A stretch of DNA of 20,000 nucleotides from Prorocentrum cordatum (lineage: Eukaryota > Sar > Dinophyceae > Prorocentrales > Prorocentraceae), in the NCBI GenBank assembly GCA_963575745.1, contig CAUYUJ010004558.1, forward strand, positions 465,291 through 485,290, given 5' to 3'. The position numbers and the translations under genes were made by a program. Below are positions 7,255-15,459 of this stretch, piece after piece; the first letter of the stretch is position 1; every line of letters begins with the position of its first letter. The notes beneath the pieces were generated by a model that was not told where the DNA came from, did no database searches, and saw only the letters and a program-made list of their open reading frames with translations.

Positions 7255-8314
7255 CAGTTCGCCTTTACAATACCTGAGTCCTGTCCACGCCCAGCTACGT
7301 CGCCCAGTTCTTCCCGCTCATGCCGTTGATCGCCCGCCGTGAACTGCACGTTTTCCATGAGATGCTTAGCCCCCCGCCGAACTCACTTCGCAAAGTTGAT
7401 TTCATAGCCATGGCGCGGTGGAACCCACCGCCCGCCCCACAGTCCGCTCAGGTCACATATGTCGCTGCCGCTGCCCGTCCTGATGCCGTCACTCTCAGGG
7501 TGACTGGGAGCTGTTTGCCGATCGCCTCGCTGACGCATCATGGGAGGAAACAACCCTTCAGAACGTGCCTCGTTGGCAGGCTGGCGCGTGGTCCCCCGCT
7601 CTCTGGTCGTCTCAGCAGTCCATCGTATAGTACTATCGCTCCCTCATCAGAGCCCAGCCTCAGAAGCCGTTCCCCCGCCCAGCCGTCACAGCCGGTTTGC
7701 ACGCCGCGCGCCTCGAACAGCGTGAGGCCGCAGCTACCGCCCCACCGCGTCGCCCGTAATTCCAGCGCACGTTTGCACGCAAGCTTGCAGAGCAAGCGTT
7801 CGCCTCGCCATTTACCGTCACTCTGCACAAACGCATCTCGGCTGGGGGGCCCCAGGCGCCGCCGGCGCCAGGAGAGCAACGAAAGCGTTGGGCAGAGCTC
7901 ACGGAATCACTCAAAACGGTGCGCCCCAGCTGGCGCTGGGCCACCTTTAAGACATTCAGCGGCGGCTGGACCACCACTGGACGCACGCACGTGCTCGCCC
8001 AAAAACAATGCGTTTTCGGGTGCGGGAGCCAGCCAGATTCATATCCCCACTACCTCACCTGCCACTCGCTTTCGAGCCTCCTCTGGTCCCATGATCCTCC
8101 CCTCCTTCGTTCGACACTCGCTGCCTGGGGCCTAGGGCCCGCAGCTGCGTACCCGCCCGAAAGTCAGGATCCGCTCTCGTTGCGCTCGACGATTGAGCGC
8201 ATCACGTTAGCGTTTCACCTCTATAACAAGATGAAGCATCACACTGGCCCGAGTTCCCGCCCTGCGGCGATGGCCGCAGCGAGCCGAGTTGCCAAAGCAT
8301 TACTTTACAGGTGA
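7255..8314 (+). pseudogene. LINE B post-RT domain with zinc knuckle
   Basis: Frame 3 from about 7300 gives YVAQFFPLMPLIARRELHV, FHEMLSPPPNSLRKVDFIAMARW, typical of the thumb and connection region after a LINE RT. Further on the plausible coding moves between frames: a segment near 7505-7700 reads DWELFADRLADASWEE and QNVPRWQAGAWSPALWSS in another frame. A final frame (7919-8314) has VRPSWRWATFKTFSGGW, RTHVLAQKQCVFGCGSQPDS and PHYLTCHSLSSLLW: C-x3-C-x8-H-x3-C, a zinc-knuckle pattern seen near the C-terminus of such elements. It ends LLYR and TGA at 8312-8314. At least two frameshifts. Nucleic-acid binding by the knuckle is inferred. Confidence 0.65.
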
Positions 8315-8465
8315 GAGAGCTAGCGGCGGGCGCCGCGGACGATCATCATTTGCCCTCGTCTCGCTTCGTGCCCGCTTGCCCTCTTCTTGTCTCTTTCAAA
8401 GTACCTCAATTCCTCCTCTTCATGTCCCTTCCTCACCGCCCTCCCATTTCTCCTCATACTCCTTG
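8315..8465 (+). other. Presumed 3' untranslated part of LINE B and junction
   Basis: About 100 bp follow the last stop before the candidate right target-site copy at 8416-8432. The stretch is pyrimidine-rich and has no A-tail; the last bases before the candidate junction are TCAATTCCTC. No gene seen. Confidence 0.35.
8416..8432 (+). repeat. Candidate target-site duplication of LINE B, right copy
   Basis: CTCTTCATGTCCCTTCC, matching 2520-2536 at 15 of 17 positions. See the left copy for caveats. Confidence 0.35.
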
Positions 8466-8525
8466 TCCTCCTCCTCCTCCTCCTCCTCCTCCTCCTCCTC
8501 CTCCTCCTCCTCCTCCTCCTCCTCC
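8466..8525 (+). repeat. (CTC)n tract
   Basis: About 20 near-perfect CTC units. Frames across it give poly-Pro, poly-Ser, poly-Leu or poly-Arg and are not genes. Confidence 0.95.
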
Positions 8526-8532
8526 ATTCTTC

Positions 8533-9160
8533 CTTGCCCATTAAGACCCTCCTACAGAAAGTACAGTTGATCCACCTCCCCATCCATACCATCCCGATCT
8601 TACGGGCTCATCCTCCTTATCCCGTTCGGTTCCTCCCCGACGGTCCCCCTCAAGCTCAATATGTTCTTATCATTCGGCATGCGTCGCTGTTGTTTAATTT
8701 GGGTCTGGGCGAACGCCCATATGCTGTGCCCCTTTTGTTAGTTGCCATCGCGGGTTTCACGGTCAAGGTACAATTTGTGCTATTGGCCAGCTCGAGATGT
8801 CAAGGTCTTCTTGAGTAGCCCTCAGCGAGGAGCAATTTCATCTTTTCGTCGAGAATCTCGACGGGTGACCTCCCTGGTGACCGTTCATGGATAGGCGTCT
8901 TCCACACACATAATGGCACCCATGTTTTCCATCAGTCTGCCACCTGAACTGTATTGCGAAGTTGACCAAGGTTGTTCCCGAAGGTTCCGCACGCCGGTTC
9001 CGAAGTGCGTTCCGACCAGCACTTCGAGGGGAATCCAGCCGTGGCGGCAAGGAGACACACCCCTCAGAGGCCCAAAGAGGCCCCACAAGACGCCCAGATG
9101 TCTCGACCTTCCACCCTGCCAGGGGGGTAGGGTCGGCGGCTGGCCCTGGGGGGAAGACAG
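8533..9160. other. Unassigned spacer
   Basis: Open frames exist on both strands (for example 8838-9188 on the minus strand and 8913 onward on the plus strand) but none shows a recognisable domain, and they overlap each other. CTCAGAGGCC-like words recur (9063, 9175, inverted at 9495). I see no gene I can support. Confidence 0.5.
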
Positions 9161-9167
9161 AGGGTGC

Positions 9168-9186
9168 GGGCCTTCTCAGAAGGCCC
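9168..9186. repeat. 19-bp palindrome with 9-bp arms
   Basis: GGGCCTTCT, central C, AGAAGGCCC. It lies 6 bp before the next trinucleotide tract. Related words (CAGGCCTTCTGAG) occur just after that tract at about 9492. Confidence 0.6.
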
Positions 9187-9192
9187 ATAAGA

Positions 9193-9441
9193 CCTCCTTC
9201 TCCTCTCCTCCTCCTCCTCCTCCTCCCTCCTCTCCTCCTCCTCCTCCTCCTCCTCCTCCTCCTCCTCCTCCTCCCTCCTCCTCCTCCTCCTCCTCCTCCT
9301 CCTCCTCCTCCTCCTCCTCCTCCTCCTCCTCCTCCGCCTTCGCCTCCGCCTCCGCCTCCACCTCCGCCTCCGCCTCCTCTTCCTCCTCCTGTTCCTCCTT
9401 CTCTTCCTCTTCCTCCACCTCCTCCTCATCCTCCTCCCCTT

Positions 9442-9477
<36 letters not shown>

Positions 9478-9485
9478 CTCCTCCT
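9193..9485 (+). repeat. (CTC)n tract with CGCCTC and CTTCCT variants
   Basis: Nearly 300 bp of CTC units with imperfect inner blocks of CGCCTC and CTTCCT. Poly-Pro/Ser on one strand and Glu/Arg-rich frames on the other are products of the repeat. Confidence 0.95.
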
Positions 9486-10140
9486 GAAAGCGCAGGCCTT
9501 CTGAGACGCTTTGCGGCGCCTGGTATGGCCTCCCCCGAAGCCCTGCCGCCCTCTGAGGAGGCCTGCCCCCTCTCACTTCCCCTTCGGCGCGCCGCCGAGA
9601 GGAGGAGGCGGGCCCAGACTCCCGACGTCGTGATTTTGGTCGCAACGTGGACCCGCAGAGGTCTGGACACCTTCCCCAGGACCAGATGTTCATCCCGAGT
9701 CGGTTTTTGACGGCCCCGTCGAGGGCCCCGAGAGCCCACATCCAAAAGCCTTGTGCCGTGTTTTTTCACGACGCGAGGGGGTCTGGGGACCCTGACCCTC
9801 CAGGAGGGCTACAAAAATATAAGCCAGGGTCTTCCTATGAGCTTTATCCATAGGCGAGGCTTCAAGCAGCCCTGACAGGTCTACATGTCTGGAGGGCTAC
9901 TTGAGCGACGCAAAAAAACGGGGTCGTCTGCGCCGACATTGGCGCGTAAGCTGCCCGCGTAAGGTCACGCGTGAGCGCCTTCGTCTCCATTATAGCGTGC
10001 CGGGCCGGCGGCCCGCTTAAGCCATCGCGCCAGGTCGCCATGTCATCTCGCGTAAGACCCGTTCTTTCTCGTCGCTCACTTGTGGAGCACTCTGGACGAT
10101 CAGGGGGGGAGGCCCCTCCCGAGCAGCTCCCCTCTGGCAG
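9486..10140. other. Unassigned spacer
   Basis: No gene is supported. It has a short A-rich patch (CTACAAAAATATAAGCC, 9810-9826) and a run of seven A at about 9911-9917, the only AT-rich points in a GC-rich stretch. The minus-strand frame 9862-10983 crosses the region but becomes Arg/Pro low complexity. Confidence 0.4.
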
Positions 10141-10645
10141 GAGCCCCAGCGTGGACCGCGGCGGCGCCCGCGCGCGCGCGCGTCGCTGGCCCCGCGGCGG
10201 CGGTCCCGGCGGTCCCCGCGGCCACGGCCGCCCGGGCGGGCTGCGGGCCCGCCGGCGCCCCCGCGGCAGGGCCGTGGTGGGCGCAGGCCGCGCGCCTTCT
10301 GCGCGGCGCCCCACGGCGGCACGGCGGCGGCGACAGCACGGCGGTACGGCGACGGCACAGCGGCGGTACGACGGCGGCGGCCTGCGGCGACTCCGCCAGC
10401 GACGGCGGCGGCGGCGACTGCGCCAGCGACTGCGCCGGCGGGGGCGGCAGATCTCCGAGGATGTGATTTCGTTCACTCCGGGCGTTTTGCCTCGGGGGCC
10501 GTTCTCGGGCCCCAGGGCCATCAAAAAGGGATCGATCGGAGGATGTAAGGCGACGGCTGCGGCGGCCGAGGGCGACTCCGCAGGCGACGGCGGCCGGCGA
10601 CGACTCCGCCAGCGGCGGCGGCGGCGTCGGCGGCGGTGGAGGGCG
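10141..10645. repeat. GC-rich block with degenerate CGG/GCGAC triplets
   Basis: CGGCGG, GCGACGG and GACTCCGCCAGC words recur in two clusters (10320-10445 and 10555-10640), separated by a less repetitive stretch holding TGATTTCGTTCACTCC. Both strands are open over long distances because the composition has few stops, so the frames at 9971-10927 and 9862-10983 are not evidence for genes. Confidence 0.6.
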
Positions 10646-10946
10646 AGGAGGGTCACGCCCCCAGGCCCATCTGTCTTTCTCCTCCTCAGATTCCGCCCTC
10701 CTTCCCTCGCGCCACAATCCTCCTGGAGGAAGATCAAGCGCCATCCGCCCAGAGGCAGACCCAGCGAACCGACAACGCTCTGCGCGAAGCCGCAGGCCGA
10801 CGGCGACGCCTCATCCCTCCATCTCTTCCTCTTCCTCCCCCCGTCGTCCTTATACATAGATCCTCCCTGTCGCAACTCCAGTCGTATTGGTACGGAAAGC
10901 TGGGCGTTTCGCCTGAACAATTTATGATTACGAAGAGAAGAGAGTC
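10646..10946. other. Unassigned spacer before the 82-bp array
   Basis: Moderately GC-rich, no recognisable gene on either strand. Minus-strand translation near 10900 contains LFRRNAQL, resembling the RFRRNAL peptide of the LINE A tail, but the similarity is too short to rely on. Confidence 0.35.
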
Positions 10947-11274
10947 GCAACCGCTTCAAGAATGGAGGTCGGGTCGGTTTCAATGTGTGGCTCTATGTTC
11001 AGCGCCGCGCAAATTTGTCTTCAAAGTTTGCAACCGCTTCAAGTATGGAGGGCGAGCCGTTTTCGAAATGCGCCTTTCGCCATGGCGCCGCGCATTCGTT
11101 TAGTAAGTTTGCCTCAACTTCAAGGGTGGAGGGCGGGCGTCTTCAAAGTGCGACTCGCGCCCGAGCATCGCTCATATTCGGTCTTGAGGTTGGCAACAGC
11201 TTCAAGGGTGGAGGGCGGCTCCTTTGCAAAATGTGGCTCTCACCTTTGCGCCGCCGCGCGTAGCAGTTGTAAAA
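10947..11274 (+). repeat. Degenerate tandem array, four units of 81-83 bp
   Basis: Units begin at 10947, 11030, 11111 and 11193. Each opens with a GC(A/C)(A/T)C(A/C)(A/G)C(G/A)(C)TTCAAG-like word, then (A/T/G)(A/T/G)TGGAGG(G/T)CG; later parts share TTCAAAGT and CGCCGCGC words. The two better conserved units start GCAACCGCTTCAAG. Units are diverged, so the array is old. No reading frame is clearly kept across all four. Confidence 0.75.
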
Positions 11275-11287
11275 GTGCGCAGCAGCG

Positions 11288-11476
11288 TCATCATCCTCAT
11301 CCTCATCCTCATCCTCATCCTCATCCTCATCCTCATCCTCATCCTCATCCTCCTCATCATCAACCTCCTCATCCTCCTCCTCCTCCTCCTCATCATCATC
11401 ACCATCAGCATCATCATCACCATCATTATCATCATCATCCTCATCCTCCTCATCCTCATCCTCCTCCTCCTCCTCC

Positions 11477-11531
<55 letters not shown>

Positions 11532-11590
11532 TCTCCTCATCCGTCTCCTCCTCCTCCTCCTCCTCCTCCTCCTCCACTTCCTCCTCCTCG
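11288..11590 (+). repeat. Compound (CATCCT)n, (CTC)n and (CAT)n tract
   Basis: CATCCT hexamers, then CTC, then a long run of CAT units (11480-11530), then CTC again. Poly-His, poly-Ile, poly-Asp and poly-Met frames over it are artefacts of the repeat. Confidence 0.95.
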
Positions 11591-12037
11591 CCCTTCTCCC
11601 CCCGTGGCGGGGGGCCAACGCGGCACCACGCGGCACCACGCGGGGAGCGGGAGCCGAGATCTTGCCAGGCGCGCGCGTTCGGGGCGCTTGCGCAGCGCTC
11701 CAGGGCTCCACGGGGCCCCGCGCACGGTGCCGCGCCGTCAGGAGGGGCGGGGTCCGACGTTCACGTTCGGCGGCGTGCGGCGCGGCGCGGAGCTGTCGGA
11801 CGCGGGCGCGGGGTTGCGGGCAGGCCGGGCACAGAATTGCCGCCGACCGCCGCGTTCGCGCTTTCAGGCCTGGAAGTTGGTCCCAAAGTGGCCGTCTGGA
11901 ATGCGTTTTGCCTTGTCGTGTGATGGACGTGGAGGCGCTTGACATGGTCTTGAGCGTTTTTCAAGGGGCGTGGACGTGGATCTGCAAGCGCAGTTCCCGA
12001 CATCCTCTGTGGGGCTCTTGTCTTCCTGGAACACCCT
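11591..12037. other. GC-rich spacer without a supported gene
   Basis: It includes a short direct repeat, GCGGCACCAC twice at about 11619-11638. Overlapping frames on both strands lack known domains. Confidence 0.45.
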
Positions 12038-12160
12038 CTCTTTCTCCCTCCTCCTCATCATCCTCCTCCTTCTTCTTTTTCTTTCTCCTACCACCACCAC
12101 TACTACCACTGCTACCCACTATCACTACTACAATTGCCACTACCATTATTATACCATCCA
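12038..12160 (+). repeat. Pyrimidine-rich and ACC/ACT-rich tract
   Basis: CTC/TTC units (12040-12090) pass into ACC, ACT and similar triplets (12090-12155) and lead directly into the hairpin-bearing array. Confidence 0.75.
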
Positions 12161-12780
12161 GGAAGGCCCCGCCAGAGCGGGCAAGGTATTCGCAAACCAA
12201 ACCACTTGCAAGGTTTCATGCCCCTCCCACTGGGGAGGCCCCGCCAGAGCGGGCAGGGCATTCGCAAACCATTTACCATGTGTCGTGCCCCCCTTTTCAC
12301 CCCTCCAGGGAAGCCTTCCAGAACGGGCAAGGCATTCGCATACCCTACTACTCACCAGGTTCCGTGCCCCTCGCTCCCATTCAGAGGGGGGCCCGCCAGA
12401 GCGGACAGGGCATTCGCAAACCAAAATATTTACCAGGTTTCGCGCCCCGCCCATCCCTCCAGGGATGCCCCGCCAGAGCGGGCAAGGTTTTCGCCAACCA
12501 TTATATTCACAAGGTGTCGTGTCCCTGTCGTCCCTCCAGGCAGGCCCCGCCAGAGCGGGCAGGGCATTTGCAAACCATACTGCTCTCAATGCTTCATGAC
12601 CCTCCCACCCCTCCAGGGAGGCCTCGCAAGAGCGGGCAGTGTATTCGCATACCCTATAATTTATTCACCAGGTTGCGCGAACCTCCCACCCCTCCAGAGA
12701 GGCCCTGCCAAGGCGGACAGGGTGTTCGCAAACCCTACGATTTCAAGGTTCCTTGCCCCTCCCGCCTCACCACGCTGCTC
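12161..12780 (+). repeat. Tandem array of eight 72-81 bp units, each with a CCCGC-CAGA-GCGGG hairpin
   Basis: The core CCCCGCCAGAGCGGGCA recurs with the A of its CCAGAG word at 12174, 12246, 12320, 12398, 12475, 12552, 12629 and 12710, giving spacings of 72, 74, 78, 77, 77, 77 and 81. Each core is followed by (A/G)GG(C/T)ATTCGCAAACC-like sequence, a variable AT-richer middle, GGTTTC(A/G)TGCCCCTCCC, then CCCTCCAGGGAGG. Two possible stem-loops per unit: CCCGC/GCGGG with a CAGA loop, and CCTCC/GGAGG. The hairpin core is among the best conserved parts. Function unknown. Confidence 0.85.
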
Positions 12781-13100
12781 GGTGAGGCCCCAGACACATC
12801 CCACAGAGGCCTTCAGTCTCGTGGCCTGCGCCCTCCCACATTACCCTTTCCGGCCTTCTCGCTACCATGTTTCCCCCTCGTGGGAGGCTGCTTCCCTTCC
12901 AGGGATGCCGTGTCGCCGTGTCGGCCCGAGCGGGCTATGCGCAAACCGTGTTGTATGTCAAGGTTCGGGCCCTCCCCACCCCCCCATCCAGGGAGGCAGT
13001 GCTGGACGGCGCGAGCCATGCGAATACCGTGTTCTTCATCCGGGTTCGTGTTTTTCCTCACTGTACCACTCGACCAATGCCACGTTTCCCCCTCCAGGGA
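12781..13100 (+). repeat. Eroded continuation of the hairpin array
   Basis: Two or three further units can be traced by CGAGCGGGCTATGCGCAAACC (from about 12927), CGCGAGCCATGCGAATACC (from about 13010) and CCCTCCAGGGAGG (about 13090). The hairpin core is lost in these. Confidence 0.55.
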
Positions 13101-13283
13101 GGTTCCCCGTTCCCGCTCCCGCCGCACGTCCCAGTACCGTCAGCGTTCCAGGGAGCCCCGTTTGACCGCGGCAGGCCTTCTGTACTCCCCCATCTATCAT
13201 TGTTCGTCCCCCCATCCCTCCCTATCTCTCGTTCTCCTCGCCCCACTCCCTCGCACTCCCTCGTCGTCCCCCTCATGTTTGCA

Positions 13284-13346
13284 AGAGGAAGAAAGGAGAA
13301 GGAGGAGGAGGAGGAGGAGGAGGAGGAGGAGGGGAAACAAGGAGAA
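13284..13346 (+). repeat. (GGA)n tract
   Basis: About a dozen GGA units with AAG-rich flanks: the only trinucleotide tract in the window with purines on the + strand. Confidence 0.9.
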
Positions 13347-13370
13347 GAGAAGCATACAGCTGAGGCTTCC

Positions 13371-13408
13371 ACTCCCCACATAAGGCTTAACATCCTTATG
13401 TGGGGAGT
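13371..13408. repeat. Perfect 15-bp inverted repeat with an 8-nt loop
   Basis: Left arm ACTCCCCACATAAGG (13371-13385), loop CTTAACAT, right arm CCTTATGTGGGGAGT (13394-13408). No mismatch. Either strand would fold into a stable hairpin; there is no T-run after it that would make it a simple terminator. It may be a foldback element, a hairpin RNA or the end of a small transposon. Confidence 0.9.
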
Positions 13409-13412
13409 TCTC

Positions 13413-13811
13413 CGATGGATCTTTCCAGTTGTCCCACGTGGAGGCGCTGCTGATGTTTTGCGAGGTTTGCTCGGGGGCCCGTGAAGGCGGGGGCCGGGCG
13501 GTGCTTCAAGGTCGAGGCCAAGGCCAATGCCAAAGGCGAGCTGACAGGCGGATCTTGGCCGCGACAGGGGAGTCGATCTTGAGGGGGCGCTCACATGATG
13601 CTGCAGCACCATCGGGCGGTCAAGCTGACCTGGGTCGAGATCATGGAAGACACACCGATATTGCAAGCGGCCGCGGGCATCAGTTCCGTCATATTCGACG
13701 GGAAGGTTGCGGGAAGGGGTCCGAAGCCGCTATCTGTTGCTTTTCCGCGCACCTGGGTATTCAGCCACGCGGCCGACCGAGCTAATGAGAGCGTTGAGTT
13801 GGTTTCCCGTC
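13413..13811 (+). other. Possible decayed coding segment, unassigned
   Basis: Two adjacent frames give peptides with normal rather than repeat composition: SHVEALLMFCEVCSGAREGG (from about 13432), then MMLQHHRAVKLTWVEIMEDTPI and AAAGISSVIFDGKVAGRGPKPL (from 13595). Joining them needs at least one frameshift or an intron. I recognise no family. It is one of the few complex-sequence patches between LINE B and LINE C. Confidence 0.3.
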
Positions 13812-13860
13812 TTCTCTATCCCTCTCCCCTCCCTCTCCCTTTTCCGTCTTTCCCTTTCAG
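13812..13860 (+). promoter_or_regulatory. Polypyrimidine tract ending in TTTCAG, acceptor-like
   Basis: Almost 50 pyrimidine-rich bases (TCTCTATCCCTCTCCCCTCC onward) end in CCCTTTCAG, the form of a 3' splice or trans-splice acceptor. Pyrimidine tracts are common in this window, so this may be chance. Confidence 0.35.
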
Positions 13861-14796
13861 CCCGCGCTTGGGGCCAGGAATTCGGCCGCGCTCACAGCAC
13901 ACCGCTCACTGCAGCGCACACAAGATGCGCGGCGCCCGCAGCTCCTCCAGGGGTGAACGTCCCCCCTGGGTCAGCGCTTTTACTGGGCCCACTCGGTTGC
14001 CACCGAGGGGCCGCGAGGAGCCTGCAGCCATGAAAGAGAACGCCTCTGCGAGCGGGCCCTCCACTTTTTCGAAGAGGTGGGAGGGGAGGCCACCTGTGAC
14101 GGAGCCGTCTTTTGTTCCGCGGAGCGGCGGGCGCGCGCGTCAGTCGCGGCCCCCTCGCGTGGCGAGCCCCGCTTCGATACGAGATCGGCGGTGCTCCCCG
14201 TCGCAGGACGAAGCGGCAGTGGCTTCGTGCTTCGGGGGGGCGTTCTCCCCGATCCGTGGAGCGCGCCAGATCCAGGGGTCCGCAACCCATGCCAGCGGGT
14301 GCCCGAGTGGGGGGGCGGGAGCGGCAGACGCTCTGCGGCGCAGAGGCTGCCCGGCTGCGAGAGGGAACAGCACATGCGACCGGGCGGGGCGGTGGAGGGC
14401 CTCGGACCCAGCCCGTCGTTGTTTCCTGTTTGCTCAGCCGCTCTGCTCCGAGCTCTTCACGGCCACCCTGGAGCCAGGGGCGAGTCGGAGCGAGCACTGG
14501 CATTCGGTCAGGAGCTTCGGCTTTGCGCGTCGGGCCGCCGCTTCTTGCCCACCAAGCCTCGGCGCGAGACGCTAACCACGTCGCGGTCCCCAGGCGTCAA
14601 CGTCCCGAGCCCTCCCCAGACCCCGCCCCGCGGAGATCGGCACGCCATCCGCTCGCAGGGCGTGGCGCGTCGCCGGGGGCCGCCGCCACGACACGCTATG
14701 CAAAGCATCATGGCCGCATTCACGGCAGGCCAACAGAATAAGAAATTTGCTGGCCAGCGGATGCCCCGCCAGAGTTGCACATGATCCCCCGACGCT
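13861..14796. other. GC-rich spacer without a supported gene
   Basis: Long overlapping frames occur on both strands because stops are rare at this GC content; none shows a domain. ATGCCCCGCCAGAG at 14761-14774 echoes the hairpin core of the 12161 array once. Confidence 0.45.
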
Positions 14797-15210
14797 CTGG
14801 GGGCAGGGGGGCAGCTCGCAGGCGCCGGGGCGGCGGCAGGCAGGGCGGGGGCGGCGGCCAGCGGGGCGCTGGGCGGCAGGGAGGGGGGGCGGGGCAGGCA
14901 GGGCAGCGGCGGGCCGCCGGCCCACGGCGGTGGGGAAGTGGGGGCCCACCGAGCGGCGGCAGAGCAAGGGGTCAGTGCCGCACCAAGGTGGACGGGCGTT
15001 GTGGCGGCCAGGAGGCCAGGCAGCAGGCGGCCACGCCAGAGTTCGGCGGGCTAGCGGCACCCGCAGCAGCGGGGCCAAAAGGAAGGGGGAGGGGAGGGCG
15101 GCGGAGCGCCGAAGCCGGCGTGCTGAGCCAGGCGGGGCGGAGAAGGGCGGGGCGAGGGCAGACCGGAGGCCAGGGGGGCGAGGGCGGCGGCGAGGCGATC
15201 ACCGCTGAGG
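14797..15210 (+). repeat. G-rich, G-run-dense block
   Basis: Many runs of three to seven G on the + strand (for example GGGGGCAGGGGGGCAG and GGGAGGGGGGGCGGGG), with GGCGGC and GGCAGG words. Spacing would allow G-quadruplexes on the + strand. The frames through it (Gly/Arg/Ala-rich) are not taken as genes. Confidence 0.6.
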
Positions 15211-15266
15211 GTCGTCCCAGGGGATCAAGGCAAGCGAGGGAGGGCGGAACGGCCGAGTCGGCAGAG

Positions 15267-15425
15267 CACACACACACACACGCCACCACCACCGCCACCA
15301 CCATCACCACCATGATCACTACCACCACCACCACCACCACCACCACCACCGCCACCACCACCACCATCACCACCACCACCACCACCACCACCACCACCAC
15401 CACCACCACCACCACCACACACATA
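15267..15425 (+). repeat. (CA)n and (ACC)n tract
   Basis: A CA run (15267-15281), then about 130 bp of ACC units with interspersed ATC and GCC. Poly-Thr, poly-His and poly-Gly/Val frames are products of it. Confidence 0.95.
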
Positions 15426-15459
15426 CATATCACCCCCCGCCCACCCACTCACTCGCCCC

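Larger units (their letters stand above)
2534..8415 (+). mobile_element. LINE B: near full-length, decayed non-LTR retroelement with a spliced leader at its 5' end
   Basis: From 5' to 3' the segment shows a spliced-leader copy, a leader region, an Arg-rich N-terminus, a coiled-coil part, an APE-type endonuclease, a reverse transcriptase with QGCPSSG and ADD motifs, a post-RT domain and a CCHC-like zinc knuckle. All parts are on the + strand and in the usual LINE order. The reading frame changes at least six times and holds a few stops, so this copy is dead. A GA microsatellite (5826-6022) splits the RT. The end coordinates rest on the spliced leader and the candidate duplication at 8416-8432; the coding body, about 2892-8314, is more certain. 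No poly(A) tail is visible before 8416. Confidence 0.75.

Noticed and set aside
8838-9188. Minus-strand ORF of 116 codons
   Set aside because: Overlaps competing plus-strand frames of similar quality and shows no known motif.
9862-10983. A 373-codon minus-strand open frame, and the overlapping plus-strand frame 9971-10927
   Set aside because: Both are Arg/Pro/Gly/Ala low complexity in a GC-rich block and mirror each other; no recognisable family.
12161-12780. CRISPR array
   Set aside because: Units diverge throughout, with no identical repeats or unique spacers of fixed length, no cas genes, and a eukaryotic context.
12161-12780. Tandem tRNA genes or tRNA-derived SINEs, because units are about 76 bp with GGTTTCGTGCC words
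   Set aside because: No A-box-like sequence at the right distance, no cloverleaf pairing of the ends, and the GGTTTC word is only loosely B-box-like.
11224-13383. A 719-codon plus-strand open frame
   Set aside because: It is built from trinucleotide repeats (poly-Leu/Ile) and the hairpin array; no domain, and stops are rare because of composition.
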